The notes below the pieces were generated by a model. It saw only the letters and a program-made list of their open reading frames with translations. It ran no database searches and was not told where the DNA came from. A DNA stretch of 64,000 nucleotides, taken from assembly GCA_023231475.1 (NCBI GenBank), contig JALJEE010002909.1, positions 1-64,000 of the forward strand, in the 5' to 3' direction. The position numbers and the translations under genes were made by a program. This DNA is from Seison nebaliae. Taxonomy: Eukaryota > Rotifera > Pararotatoria > Seisonacea > Seisonidae. Below, in pieces: positions 1 to 10,851 of this stretch (its first letter is position 1; each line of letters starts with the position of its first letter).

Positions 1-429
1 AAAGACGACGGAATTAAGAGAAAGAAAACGGTGAAATTCGCCGATGAATCCAGCAGTCATCGAATGTTCACTTTACATCTCATTCCGTCTCGTCACGAAC
101 AAGAACAATATGAAGAGACTGATGAAGATGATAACGATGACGATGATGATATTTCGGAAGAGAGTTCGGAAGATTCAAATTCGGAAAAAGAGTATTATTG
201 TCTTGATATCGGTTCATACGGTCAGAATCAGTTGAGAGTGAACGCCGATCGATTCCATCCGATCACTTTAGAACGATCACCTCGAAAGTTCTCCGACAAT
301 CGATCGAATGTGACGATAAATAACGCATCGATAGAAGCGTCACCAGTTAATGGAAATACGGACGAAAATTCTACTGACGATGTGTTGAACTATGAAATGT
401 TTTCCATCTCGAAGATGTTGGCATCATAA
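1..429 (+). CDS. C-terminal part of an acidic protein with a PP1-docking-like motif (5' end outside window)
   Basis: The frame is open from base 1 to a TAA at 427-429, so only the last ~142 residues are visible. Near the start lies KKTVKFA, which fits the RVxF-type docking motif of protein phosphatase 1 ([RK]-x-V-x-F), followed by a strongly acidic run of Asp/Glu/Ser (about bases 105-200). The rest is polar and probably disordered. No enzyme domain is visible. Acidic tails with an RVxF motif are common in PP1 regulators, but the motif is short and occurs by chance, so that role is inference only. The family is unrecognised. The next gene starts 188 bases downstream on the same strand. Confidence 0.6.
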   Translation, partial: KDDGIKRKKTVKFADESSSHRMFTLHLIPSRHEQEQYEETDEDDNDDDDDISEESSEDSNSEKEYYCLDIGSYGQNQLRVNADRFHPITLERSPRKFSDNRSNVTINNASIEASPVNGNTDENSTDDVLNYEMFSISKMLAS

Positions 430-616
430 CTATCAATCAAAAGAACTGAATTTATTTATCTTTTAAAATTTCTCGGAAATTTGAAGGAAAAATTTTGGAG
501 ATTTTAATGAATTTTAATTAGAAATATTTTATATTATAAATAAAAAAAAAAACAAGTAAATTTAACTCGAATTGTTCCATTGTTTCATTTTGAACGAGAA
601 TTAAAATTCGCGTGAA

Positions 617-1709
617 ATGACTTCTGACAGCGATTATGCACTTCCCACCAATTTGAGTGAAGTGAAATTCCAGGATTCTGATTCCGTCACTTTCGAATCT
701 GATGGTACTTCCACAGTTCGTAAATATGTCGATACGAGAGTCCGTCGACGATTATTGAAGGCGTGTATTGGCGAAACGTTAGGAGTGTTCATTGTTATGT
801 TTGTGGGAATTGGAGCTGGTTCTATTCCTCCACTCTCTATCAACAATTCGAGAGGTGGTGGAAATGTTATTTGTGTCTCATTCGCCTTTGGAATAACGAT
901 CACATGTATGGTGTATTTATTGTTGGATTTGAGTGGTGGTCATTTGAATCCAATCATGACAATTTCTATTTTCATACTGAGAAACATCGATCGATTAACA
1001 GCGATAGCTTTCTTCGTTTCTCAAGTTCCTCATATTTCTCTTTTTAGTTTTATGAACATTTCCATTAAAATTTCCATGAAAATTTCTTATTGGTAGTTAG
1101 GTGGAAGTATATTAGCCTGTGTCACTCTGAGAGCCATATTGCCACATTCACGAGTGACGATGGTATTGAGATTGGGGAAATTCCACGACGAATTCTCCGA
1201 CGTCTCACAAGTCCAGGCGATTATTATGGAATTCATTTTAGCATTTGCTTTAGTTCTCGTTACATTGGCCGCCATCGATCTCAATCGAACAAACGCTTTA
1301 TTTATGACACCAATTTTCATCGGTTTCATCAATATCGCTTGTCATCTATTTGCAGTCTCATTTTTCATCCATTCAAATTATCATCATTTCGTCTTCAGTT
1401 ACCATATACGGGATGTGGATTGGGACCTGCTCGAGCTTTAGGTCCGGCTGTCGCCATGTTGGACTTCACCAATCAATGGGTTAGTCATTCGTATTGAGTT
1501 TTCCAAATTATTTTCAGATTTATTGGGTGGGACCGATATCGGGATCGATTTGTGGTTCGTTAATTTATGAAGTATTATATCGGGAATCAGCACCGTCAGT
1601 TCCACCACCGAAACCTGGGAAAAGTGCGTCAATTAAAGCGTCAGGCAAAGCTTCGGCTCAAACGGGTAACAAACTGAAGAAGATTATGGGAAAATCTAAA
1701 AAGAAATGA
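617..1709 (+). CDS. Aquaporin (MIP family), second NPA motif altered
   Basis: Predicted exons 617-1024, 1097-1354, 1399-1479, 1518-1709 (introns 72, 44, 38 bp, all phase 0) give 312 residues. Family features seen: first half-helix motif HLNPI after SGG, a TM5 segment ending IACHLFA with the His of the selectivity filter, and TGCGLGPARALGPAV in the second half. The latter matches the AQP1/4/5 pattern TGCG-x-NPAR, so Cys and Arg of the water-type filter are kept, but the Asn of the second NPA is Gly (codon at 1423-1425). The N-terminal ~45 residues and the Lys-rich tail are cytoplasmic. A plasma-membrane water channel is the family role; whether it conducts with a GPA motif is unknown. The start is the first ATG of a long exon. 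Confidence 0.88.
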
Positions 1710-1911
1710 AAAATTAAAAAAAATTCTTCTTTTACGAGATTTGTTTGAGATAATAAAAAAAATGTCAATGAATTCAATTGAAATCTCAAATCGATCCATA
1801 GTAGATATTAAAGTCAAATGAAAAGAGAATTCGATTGAGCGAATTGGTGCAAGAGTTTCAAATTAAAATAAAATTAGATTGGAATTAGAACTAGATTGAT
1901 TCATTTCGAAT

Positions 1912-4737
1912 ATGCAGGAGAAGCGATCAGTTCGACTTGTACTCTACATGAAACTGGTATTTCATCGTCTCTCCATTCCCGAGTATCCCAATCAATGGAA
2001 ACCGGCACATTGGCAAATAATGATTAACGACGTCTTCAATTCATGGCGACGATGTTGTGCGATGAAAACGGAAAATCAATTATATCGTCGACTAATGATC
2101 AATTTGTATTTGAGGAATTTGAATCATTTGAACGAGATCTATAAAGAGAAATTCAAATTGTTAGTTGCTGGCGACATCGATATAATACCAGGGAAGAATA
2201 TCGTTCCCATCGAATACATGCGAACTCCGACGCGCTTCATTATGACGGATAAATTCCGCGATTATCTATTGACGCCCAATGAGGAGAGAAGTGCAGCGAT
2301 GATTCAGGATTGTAGTTTGATTTTGAAAATTTTCAATATTTATGATCGATTACCAAAAGCAATAAAGATTTTATTGATGAGAGAAGCGGAATTATTATAT
2401 GTACCTCGATTCCGTACAATTCTCAGACATAATCATCAATGTTACAATATCTATTTCTTATTGAGAGGAAAGATCGCCGTATATTTCGCCTCAGAGAGCC
2501 ATTACCCAATAGCGACGATTGGACCTCGAACATTATTCGGTTTATCAATCAATCATAATCTGCCCCGAGTTTGTACTTATCGATCATATACGTATTGTGA
2601 GATCATCAGTATTCCTCATTATCGTGTGCCGGTTTTGAAGAAATTGTTCTGGGAATTCTCGACGAAGAATTGTGAGATCTATTTGAAACAAAATTTCTTC
2701 TTCCACAATTGGGAAGAGGAACATATTAAACGATTAGTGAACAGTGCGTCACTTTGTTTCTATAAATCGAACGAACTCATCGAAACCGGTATGGCCGAAC
2801 CATCAGGTAACATCTATTTCGTTTTAGATGGTGAAGTCAAATATTTGACCACACTCCAACTACCTAGGAAGACGTTGAGACAATTATCGAAGTTGAATCT
2901 CTTTTCAAATTTTTCCGTTTTCCTAATTTGTTTCCATTAACAGATTCGCTGGAACGAAATGGAGAGATGCCCTCATTAATAAGGCAAGACATAGCCACAT
3001 CACGATGGAAGAGAAACCATCATTTGGTAATCTGTCCGTTAAGGACATGGATGAGAGTCCACCTCAACAAGTTATATCAGATCGTCTCCTGAAAGAATTA
3101 GACGTTGGTAGCACAAATTTGGTGTCGAAGAGTCTCCTCAATCTTCCACGCAAGTCTATGAGAAGTTTCCCTCAAAGTGAAACGACGAGTTTAGACAGTC
3201 CGTCAGAAGGATCAAACCGACAATCTCTAGCTAGTCACGATGATACGAGACGGAATCTGGTCAAACAAATCCTCCCAATGTTGGGCAAACATCCGAGACG
3301 ATCGATGAGTCGAAAACCGGAAAGTAATTTCCGCAGCTCTCGATATAGTACGTCGGTATCGTCTTCCGCTTTTCAAGGATCATTAAGATCCAGTTTGAGG
3401 ACCACCAGCTTGATGCAAAGAGGATCCATTTCCAAACCCAATCATATGAATAACGTATCGAAAAATATTTCTTCCGTACTCCTTCGACAAATCGGACGAC
3501 AAGGAATGGAGATCAACAAGAATTTCAATGCACTTGCACGTAGTTATATATCGTCACATCACATGACAGTGAGTGGGAAAGGTAGTGGTAAAGGCAGTTC
3601 GAAGCGAAGTGCATTACAGAAAAGAAGTAGGAAGAAATATGATACACTCGTTCTCAAAAAACCGGTGACACAAACTGTGGAAATGAATAATGTCTCCGCT
3701 TTCTCCACATACATCAATCAGACGAAACCGAATATCAAATTTGATAAAACATCAAATTCTCCTTTACCTCCTACTCATATCAGTAAACGACGTGCTCGTG
3801 AAAAGTCCGTCATCACTTTGAGATCGAAGAAACGACAATTTAATATCCTTCTCGACCAAGATTCGCCCGCCGAATCAGACACGAGAGTTGAAGCGGGTCG
3901 AACTCCGGCTTGGAACGAATTCTTCTCATTACTCGTCCAATATTCGGGCAGTAGTGAAGAAGGTGAAGAGCCTAAAGTGATGGAACCGGTACCACCAGCT
4001 CAAGTACCAGAAGAAACGGTAACGGAGAGATATGAACATGTCAAGAATGCCAATCAAATTCGTATGGACGTGAGAGAATCGTATCAACTGGAAGATGGGA
4101 TCGATTCAACGAAAACAAGTTCCTCTTTCAATTCGATTAAATTCCATAAATATTTCCGTTCCTTCCAGATGCGCATGATTGGGTGAAATTGGATTTGGAA
4201 ATTTTCGACTACATTCACCAGAAAACGAAGAAAGCCAACAAAAATTTTGAGACGAGCCATGAAATGGATTTTCTCCAACCGAGAACTAAAAATGAAATTT
4301 TTCTCCGTTTCGCCACATATCAAGCGAGTTCCTATTTCGGTTTCACTCAAGAAGACAGAGACTCATTCTACGTCAGTAATCGAGAGACGATCGTTTTAAA
4401 ATTGTCGAAAACTGTCATCAATGAAATTGTGGGAGTAAACAGTTCACTCAATCCGTTGAAATTGATGCAACGATTATTTAGTCAGGAATTGAAAATCGCT
4501 ACATATCAAGATCGATTGACCATTCTAATGGAAGTTGTCGATTGGGAATATTATAAGAAATCGTTAGTAGCTGATATCATTCGACGACGGCGAGGATATG
4601 AAGCAGCGAGAAAATACGAAAAACGATGTTACTTGTTACCTCGAGAGAAATGTTTCTTTGTACGACCGTGGAATGGCGACACTTATTCGTTGGGCAATCG
4701 AGTCTCTCACATCGAATTGAAAGAAACAGATTCATGA
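1912..4737 (+). CDS. CNBD2-like protein with two cyclic-nucleotide-binding-like barrels
   Basis: Predicted exons 1912-2891, 2944-4118, 4169-4737 (introns 52 and 50 bp, phases 2 and 1) give 907 residues. Residues ~175-245 read as a cNMP-binding beta barrel (YNIYFLLRGKIAVYF, then LFGLSINHNLPRVCTYRS). The last resembles the phosphate-binding cassette FGE..-PRAAT, with the PR kept but the Gly-Glu pair lost. A second barrel-like piece (GNIYFVLDGEVKYL) follows near residue 295. A long Ser/Arg-rich disordered middle (~345-730) leads to a folded C-terminus. Order and style match CNBD2, a cytosolic sperm cAMP-responsive protein in mammals (576 aa there), but this one is much longer. Ligand binding is doubtful because the Glu is missing. 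Upstream non-coding exons are possible. It heads the membrane-protein cluster. Confidence 0.62.
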
Positions 4738-4991
4738 TTGTTGATGATGGAAAGCGAAAATGAAAAATGGTTTTTTCTTTATTTAAATACGAACGATTTG
4801 AAATAAAGAATAACAAAAATTTTTCATTTGAATTTTTCATTTAATGAATTTTTTAGAGAAATATGATTTTGTTTTGTTTAAAAATTGTTCCACTTTCGTC
4901 TTGCAAGATGAAGCATCGTTAGGTGAACGAATAGTTCAGGTTTTTTCCACCACAATTTCTTTACAGTATATTTGCCCTTCGATTATTTCAG
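4738..4991 (+). other. Short spacer, 3' end of the CNBD2-like gene and splice-like signals before the next ATG
   Basis: AT-rich, with a polyadenylation-like AATAAA near 4802. Just upstream of the next gene, TTATTTCAG abuts the ATG at 4992. This looks like a 3' splice site, so the next gene may have an upstream exon here or may receive a trans-spliced leader. I could not build a clean in-frame upstream exon. Confidence 0.4.
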
Positions 4992-5267
4992 ATGTTTAAT
5001 TCGAAGACTGAAGAGTGTGTGGACGTGACACTCTTCGAATTCATCAAACTCAATTCGAATCGCATTCGCCTCTTCTTCATCACTTGTCTCATAATTGTGG
5101 CATCGCTCGTCATGGTGACATCAGACAGGAAAGTCAAAGAGAAATGGAATAAACTTCATGATCCGATGGTTGAATCTGAACTGGAAATGGAAAGTGATTG
5201 TGAATACGACAAGACACAATATCGACGTATTGATGATGATATGTATGAAATTGGTTATAGTCAATAA
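4992..5267 (+). CDS. Small single-pass membrane protein, unrecognised
   Basis: 91 residues, possibly only the last exon of a gene, because a 3' splice-site-like TTATTTCAG touches its ATG. One hydrophobic segment (IRLFFITCLIIVASLVMV, residues ~26-43) separates a short N-terminal part from an acidic, Tyr-containing C-terminal tail of ~48 residues. No known family is recognised. It lies 254 bases after the CNBD2-like gene and 76 bases before the tandem membrane-protein pair, all on the same strand. That could mean a shared function, but nothing in the sequence proves it. Confidence 0.5.
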   Translation: MFNSKTEECVDVTLFEFIKLNSNRIRLFFITCLIIVASLVMVTSDRKVKEKWNKLHDPMVESELEMESDCEYDKTQYRRIDDDMYEIGYSQ

Positions 5268-5343
5268 ATTCCATGTCTTTCCCCCAAATAAATATTTTTG
5301 CGCTAGTCTCTCTCTAAAACATTAACTGAAATTCCCCTAAAAA

Positions 5344-7191
5344 ATGTTTCTTTACTTTATCTATCTTTCTTTTCTTATCCATCCAATTCCATCATATGAT
5401 GACGTTCCAAAAGATTATGGGAACATTTATTTGAGCAACGTCGAAGTGAAATTGTGGGAGTTCGAAGAGCAACGCACATTAACACTTAGTTCCTCCATCA
5501 ACATTTTACAGAATCAAAAACTTGTTTGGTCGAAAGAGCCAAATTATCCGATTTGTCAGTTCAATTCTGAGGAAGAAAAAAATAAATTCATTTTCCAATC
5601 ATCACCAATTACTGATGTGTCATGTAAATCATTTAGTTCCATTTTCTTCTCATATTCTCCTTATTTGAAAAAAATTTCCATTAGATAAATTGATTATTCC
5701 GTTATTCTCCTTGAAACATTTGGGAGTGTGGACTGCGAGATTGATGGAATTTAATCGTACAATTATCATGCATGAATTTATGTTCTTTGCCATTTCTGGT
5801 AAGCTTATAATATTTCTGGGAAATTATCCACTTCTTTTTTCAAGATGTCATTTTTCAAATTTCGTTGGATAAGGAATTCGAAGTGAAAGGAACGTCGTAT
5901 ATCGACGAGAATGAAAAGGAGAACGATTATTATTATGAGAAATGGAGAAGTTTAGTGAGCGATTCGAAGAGAGTTAGACGGGAATTTGGATAAGTTAAAA
6001 ATAAAATTATTTTATAGTATCAGAAAGATTTGAGTATGAATAATAAGTCAGATAGGAAGACCTCTCATCAGATGTTCATTCATGAATCGTTTAATGAGAA
6101 GTTGTACTTCTTCTGCTCCATCGTCCTACATTGTGGACAGGACGTGCACGATTGTTGGAACCGAATGAGATATCGATACAAAATAGAAGTGAAAGGAAAT
6201 CCCGGTTATTCGTATTTGTTGTTGAAGGATGTGGTGGAGGAGATGGAAATCAATATTTTCACTCGTTATTTAGCATATAATTATGTTAGTGGACAGAAAA
6301 TGTCATCTCAAAATCATCTTCCATTTCATAGAACATTACTCATCCATTATTATTGTACAAAATCGGTTTGTTATATGACAATCAATATATTTCCGGCACC
6401 GCTCAACATAACCATGCCGCTACAACATCAATCAGTTGTAATATCGATTTAAAAGGAACATTGTGGGATAGTGAAAAGAAGGAACAAGATCAATCAATTT
6501 TCCAATTCCAACAACAATTCATCGTGAAAGAACAAATTGAGGAAATGAACAATTTGGCCGGTTTCTATTTATCCAAATAATTTCCCATCACGTTTCTCAA
6601 CTAGTCAAACCAATTATCATATCGAATTTGTCGAATGAAGAGGACAAGAATATTTACAAATTCAACGTACCATCTCTCTTTCGAGATGATCGATGTTTTT
6701 TAGATCCGTTCTATAATCGTGAATTCCTGTTAAACAAACCATCAATTCAAGAGCGATCTGGAAAAATTGAAAAAATTCCTGTTTATATTCTCGATCAAGA
6801 AGAAACTGATGTTTTATCCGAGAAACATGAAAGAGAAGTTTTATTATTTTATTTTATATTATTTACCGTTTGATGGTTTTAGTTGAAATTATCAGCATCT
6901 AAGATTAAAGAGGCGGAACCGAAAAAGGAAAAAACTGGAGATTTGGAACGAATTCTCTTAATTACAATTCCAACCGGTCTCGTCATGTTATTTGGAATCG
7001 TTGTCATTGCCGCATTGGCAACCGTTTCCGGAGATAAAACGGCGGAAGATTTAGACATGCAATATGTGGATCATTCGTATGTGGTGCATAGTGGTCCAGA
7101 GGCGATGAGTGGCATCAGTGCAGCCAGTGGTGATCAATCGAATATGCACGAGACGGAGAGTAAATTGAAAAAGTCGAAGAGTAACTTTTAA
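5344..7191 (+). CDS. Secreted-domain single-pass membrane protein, tandem copy A (unrecognised family)
   Basis: Predicted exons 5344-5623, 5685-5798, 5845-5972, 6018-6284, 6332-6560, 6605-6837, 6883-7191 (introns 44-61 bp; phases 1,1,0,0,1,0) give 519 residues. A hydrophobic N-terminus (~1-17) looks like a signal peptide; a transmembrane helix lies at ~442-464 (ILLITIPTGLVMLFGIVV), followed by a ~55-residue Ser/Lys tail. The ectodomain has Ig-like strand patterns (LKHLGVWTARL) and a Cys-rich patch (FFCSIVLHCGQDVHDC). It is clearly paralogous to copy B: the same seven exons, the same phases, exon 2 of 114 nt and exon 5 of 229 nt in both. I do not recognise the family. Because the neighbour resembles a sperm cAMP-binding protein, a gamete-surface role is a guess only. 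Confidence 0.72.
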
Positions 7192-7228
7192 ACAATTCCC
7201 TCATTCCCATAACGATAATTTGAGAAGA

Positions 7229-7236
7229 ATAAATGA
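7229..7236 (+). promoter_or_regulatory. AATAAA polyadenylation-like signal overlapping the start codon of copy B
   Basis: The sequence reads AATAAATG: a canonical AATAAA, 38 bases after the stop of copy A, shares its last A with the ATG of copy B. Only 41 bases separate the two coding regions. Either the signal is unused, or the transcripts overlap, or the two genes share one RNA. Confidence 0.35.
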
Positions 7237-9094
7237 ACATTTATGTGGGATTGTTCACAATTTCCATTTATTACCGTTTCATTAAAACCACTTCTGTTCC
7301 GTCATGTACGGAGACAACCGGTCAATTCAATAAAGTCGTTTACGTTCATCAACATGAGTTCGCTCGCACTAAAATCATCAAATCACCATATGATGATATT
7401 GGTCAAGGTTCATGGTTGTTGTGGATAAAGGAACCGGTGAAACATATCTGTCTATTTCGCGGTGGTCTCTTTAAACGACGAGTGAATTTGGAGAAGGAAG
7501 AACAAATTCAACACGATGTATTTTGTAAATCAAACGGTTTACAATTCACTCCAAAAAAAATTCACTTTTCTCTACAGGTGACATTGTAATTTCTTCGTTG
7601 GATTTCCATCATCTCGGAATTTGGACAGCTAAAAAATTCAGCAATTCAACATTATTCGCTCTATACGAATTCATTCTATTTACCGTTACCGGTTAGTGAA
7701 ATATACTGGATAATTTTGTTGAAATATCATGCTTTAATTCAAATCAGATACGGAATTTCAAATGTCGATATCGAATAATTTCCGTTTACCTAATTTCAAA
7801 TCGCTATTTTTTCAAAACCCAAATTTAACATATTTCCTTCACAAAGTTCTTCCAATTCTCTTATAAATGAAATTCAATTCCAATTGAATGACTAGAATGA
7901 GATGAGGGAAATGAAACGGAAACGAACCATCAATGCACACGTTCATCAACTCTATATAAAGAAACTCTATTTCTCATGTTCCTTCGCTCTCCATTGTGGC
8001 GATGAGGTAAGGAATTGTTTGAGACGACTCGAAACTTATTTCATCATCCGATCGAGACATGACACAAATTATAAGTTTTATGAATTAGAAACGAATTTCC
8101 TTCCATCACAAGGAACAAACTATCGACGAAATTTAAAATATGATTTCGTTAGAATTTTCCTTTTTAACGAATTTGACCACTCTCATCATCCGATAATAGA
8201 AAGAGACTAATCCCAAATTATTCTATCGTTTCGGAACTATGGTTCGTCATGAACTCTTTTGTAAAGAAAGAAAAAAACCTTTGATGACACAATGTGACAT
8301 CGAATTAAGGGCGGCTATATATTCCGTCATTTTTTCGACGAATAATCCCGTTTTCAAATTTACTCAAGTAATCAAAATCAACGAATTGAATCAGTTAGAT
8401 CGGAAAGTTGAACGAGAACATTTCGTCGGTTAATTTAAAAGTTGAAAAAAATAGAAATTAAATGACAGAATGAAAATTTAGTAATTCCCATTCGAATCGA
8501 TAAGACGTCACTCGGAAACATATTTAATTCTACCACATTCTTCCGCAATCAATTATCAATCGTGAGGAATGATGATTTACTTCCTAGGAAATTGGATATT
8601 TCCATCAAATCTCTCCTCGATGACGAGCAATATAATCGAATACTAATTAGCGATTTGAATCGACATGAATTGAGAGTTACTGATCGATCAATATATCACG
8701 TTATCATTTTCCAATGGTTTTTTTTTATCACTAAATTTATTCAATTTTTCAGTTACATCAAATCGTCAAATTAAATTATTTGGCTACTCATCCATTGGAC
8801 TTTCCTTATATTTCCACGTTCGGTTACACTGTACTTTTCATTGTCTCTCTATTGAGCGCGATGGTTTTAAGTCTTATTTCATTAACAATACTCTCATTTG
8901 ACACGGAGGAGGATGTTAGTGAAGAATTATATTTGGAATCGTCAACCTTCGAAACACGATCGAGTGTGCGCGACAGTTCATTCCGAATGTCGAGTACAAG
9001 AAATTCATTTCGCAATTCCGAACGTCTTTCTGCATTGGGTCGAAGATCGATGAAATTACTCATACTAAATGAAAGAAATACAATTGGACAATGA
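7233..9094 (+). CDS. Secreted-domain single-pass membrane protein, tandem copy B (unrecognised family)
   Basis: Predicted exons 7233-7524, 7578-7691, 7748-7845, 7896-8147, 8200-8428, 8482-8699, 8753-9094 (introns 50-56 bp; phases 1,1,0,0,1,0) give 514 residues. The N-terminus is signal-peptide-like. Shared blocks with copy A include FHHLGIWTAKK (A: LKHLGVWTARL), KLYFSCSFALHCGDEV (A: KLYFFCSIVLHCGQDV) and a NPKLFYRFG versus HPLLLYKIG block. The transmembrane helix is at ~425-447 (VLFIVSLLSAMVLSLISL), with a Ser/Arg-rich cytoplasmic tail (RSSVRDSSFRMSS). Sequence identity to copy A is low although the gene structure is fixed, so the duplication is old or the proteins evolve fast. The function is unknown. 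Confidence 0.72.
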
Positions 9095-9162
9095 ATTCCT
9101 TAATTATTTTTTAATGTGAATAAAGTTGAAATTTTTTTGATTTGCAATTGCAAGTTGGATTT

Positions 9163-9465
9163 ATGCGGATTCCTTTCAATTTCCTCCAAATCTTCTTCAT
9201 CTCTCACGAACTGACAAACGTCTATGGAGATAAATACCAGTTGACGGAAAGGTTGAGAGCGAACATCTTCCGATTGGATACGGGATGTTTCCGCACCTAT
9301 ACTATGAGTGATTATTGGCAACAAGATTATCTTCTCGTCATCTCACTCTGTACCATCATTTGTGTGCTCGCTATGTTCTTCCTCAATCTCTGCTTCTTCC
9401 TCATCAACATCTGTCTCACTTGTTTCGGACATTGGCGAGTGTGGGCGAAAGGCAAGAAGAGTTAG
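9163..9465 (+). CDS. Small membrane protein, unrecognised
   Basis: From the ATG at 9163 the frame gives 100 residues ending at TAG 9463-9465. A hydrophobic stretch of ~33 residues (YLLVISLCTIICVLAMFFLN and on) near the C-terminus is long enough for one helix or a re-entrant pair; several Cys lie inside it. A GTTAGT donor at 9461 and TTTCAG ending at 9510 could instead splice to a short terminal exon ending at 9545, replacing the last residues. No family is recognised. It starts 68 bases after copy B on the same strand and ends the run of membrane proteins. It could also be a terminal exon of a longer transcript. Confidence 0.5.
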   Translation: MRIPFNFLQIFFISHELTNVYGDKYQLTERLRANIFRLDTGCFRTYTMSDYWQQDYLLVISLCTIICVLAMFFLNLCFFLINICLTCFGHWRVWAKGKKS

Positions 9466-9545
9466 TAAATTTTCTTACAAAACTCAAATAAAATTATGGA
9501 TTAATTTCAGAAAATAATCGAGCTCGTCCCAAATTTCTCCGATTA

Positions 9546-10005
9546 AATAAACGCAATTTTGAAAGATAACGCTAACTAAATTCTTCAGATTAATTGAAAA
9601 AGTGTTCAAATTATTTTTATTTTCCTCTTTGTTCTTCACACATTTAATCTTCTCCTACTGATCCAATTAAGAAAGATTATGAGTTTATCCAACTCATTTA
9701 TTCCATCAATTAATAAATAAACGAATTTAATTTTTTTCCATAACAATACAATAAATTAATGAGATTTTTTGTGGATTTTGGAAAGTTGAATTTTTATTTT
9801 AAATTTTATAGAAATTATTCAATTCAATAACCATCAGAATTTCAGAAACCATTTCTGATGATAATTATTATAATAATACTAAAACGTCAATTAACTAATG
9901 ATAATAGTTTAACAATCTTCACTTTTAGTCCTGGTAACAGGAAAAAATTAATATAACGAAATAACTAAAAATTTTTTTCACGTTGAATTTTTAGCCGGAA
10001 GGGAA
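9546..10005. other. AT-rich spacer, no gene seen
   Basis: Very AT-rich with homopolymer runs and no coding-like frame. A GAATTTTTAG at ~9985-9994 lies 12 bases before the ATG of the mS34 gene and looks like a 3' splice site, hinting at a 5' UTR intron or trans-splicing. Confidence 0.4.
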
Positions 10006-10638
10006 ATGAGTCGAAGAATCTTGAAAGAATTGGAAGTGATTGGAAGGGAATCTTTCCATTTCGGGAGAACTTTACCGGAGATTTGTTTACGATTACCAAA
10101 TCATGGAATTGGGAGATTATTCACCAGATTTTTATGGTTCAAATATCCAGGTAATTTTTCTCCATTTTTTTCAATTTCTAATTAATTTCTCGTTTCAGAA
10201 AAATCGTTCATCAAATTAAAAAAATTTCAACCGTCATTCAACAGTCTAACTCGATTTCCAAGAATTCAAGAAGAACAAAAAGATTTCGTCGAATTGGAAC
10301 AAACATATCCGGAAGTGGAAGATATTCCGAATGATGGGAAATATTTGACAGATCAAATATTCCGAAACGAATTGAAGAAAAATGTAGAAATAACGAATGG
10401 GAATTGTGCAGATTGGATGCTCATTCCAAAAGATGAGGAACAACAATGGTTTTACCAGATTGATAAGAATGTGAAGAAAAATAATCCAATTCCTCAAACA
10501 CTTCCCATTCCACCTCTCCTCGTTCATCAATATGAAATGTGTCGAAAAGATTTGACTGAAGAAGAATTAGAGAAATTGAATTGGAAGAAAGAAAAGAAAT
10601 ATGAAATGGAATTTATCCCTTATGAAAGAAAAGAATAA
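10006..10638 (+). CDS. MRPS34: Mitochondrial small ribosomal subunit protein mS34
   Basis: Predicted exons 10006-10150 and 10199-10638 (intron 48 bp, phase 1) give 194 residues, close to the vertebrate protein (~218). The diagnostic part is LPNHGIGRLFTR near the N-terminus (human LPLFGLGRLVTR) and DWMLIPKDEEQQW near residue 130 (human DWRLVPKHEEEAF), followed by a Pro-rich PIPPLL. The protein is a metazoan-specific component of the mitoribosome small subunit. The N-terminus is basic, as expected for mitochondrial import. A splice-acceptor-like signal 12 bases before the ATG supports this start. Confidence 0.85.
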
Positions 10639-10851
10639 ATCTCATCGTTTCAATGTGAAATTGGAGAGATTGTAGAGAAAAGCTTAAAATTTAAATATTT
10701 TTTTTAAATAAAAATTTTATATCAATTAATCTCTTCATTTGAACATTTTCCACTTGTCATGTCTGTTGCGTGATGATGCAGTATCGTATCATTCCATAAG
10801 GAAATAAAACTTGAAAAATTCAAGAAAATTTAATTTGGTGGAATTATTATT

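Noticed and set aside
5344-9094. One fused gene spanning copies A and B
   Set aside because: Copy B has its own signal-peptide-like start, and no splice from the end of A into B avoids a stop codon.
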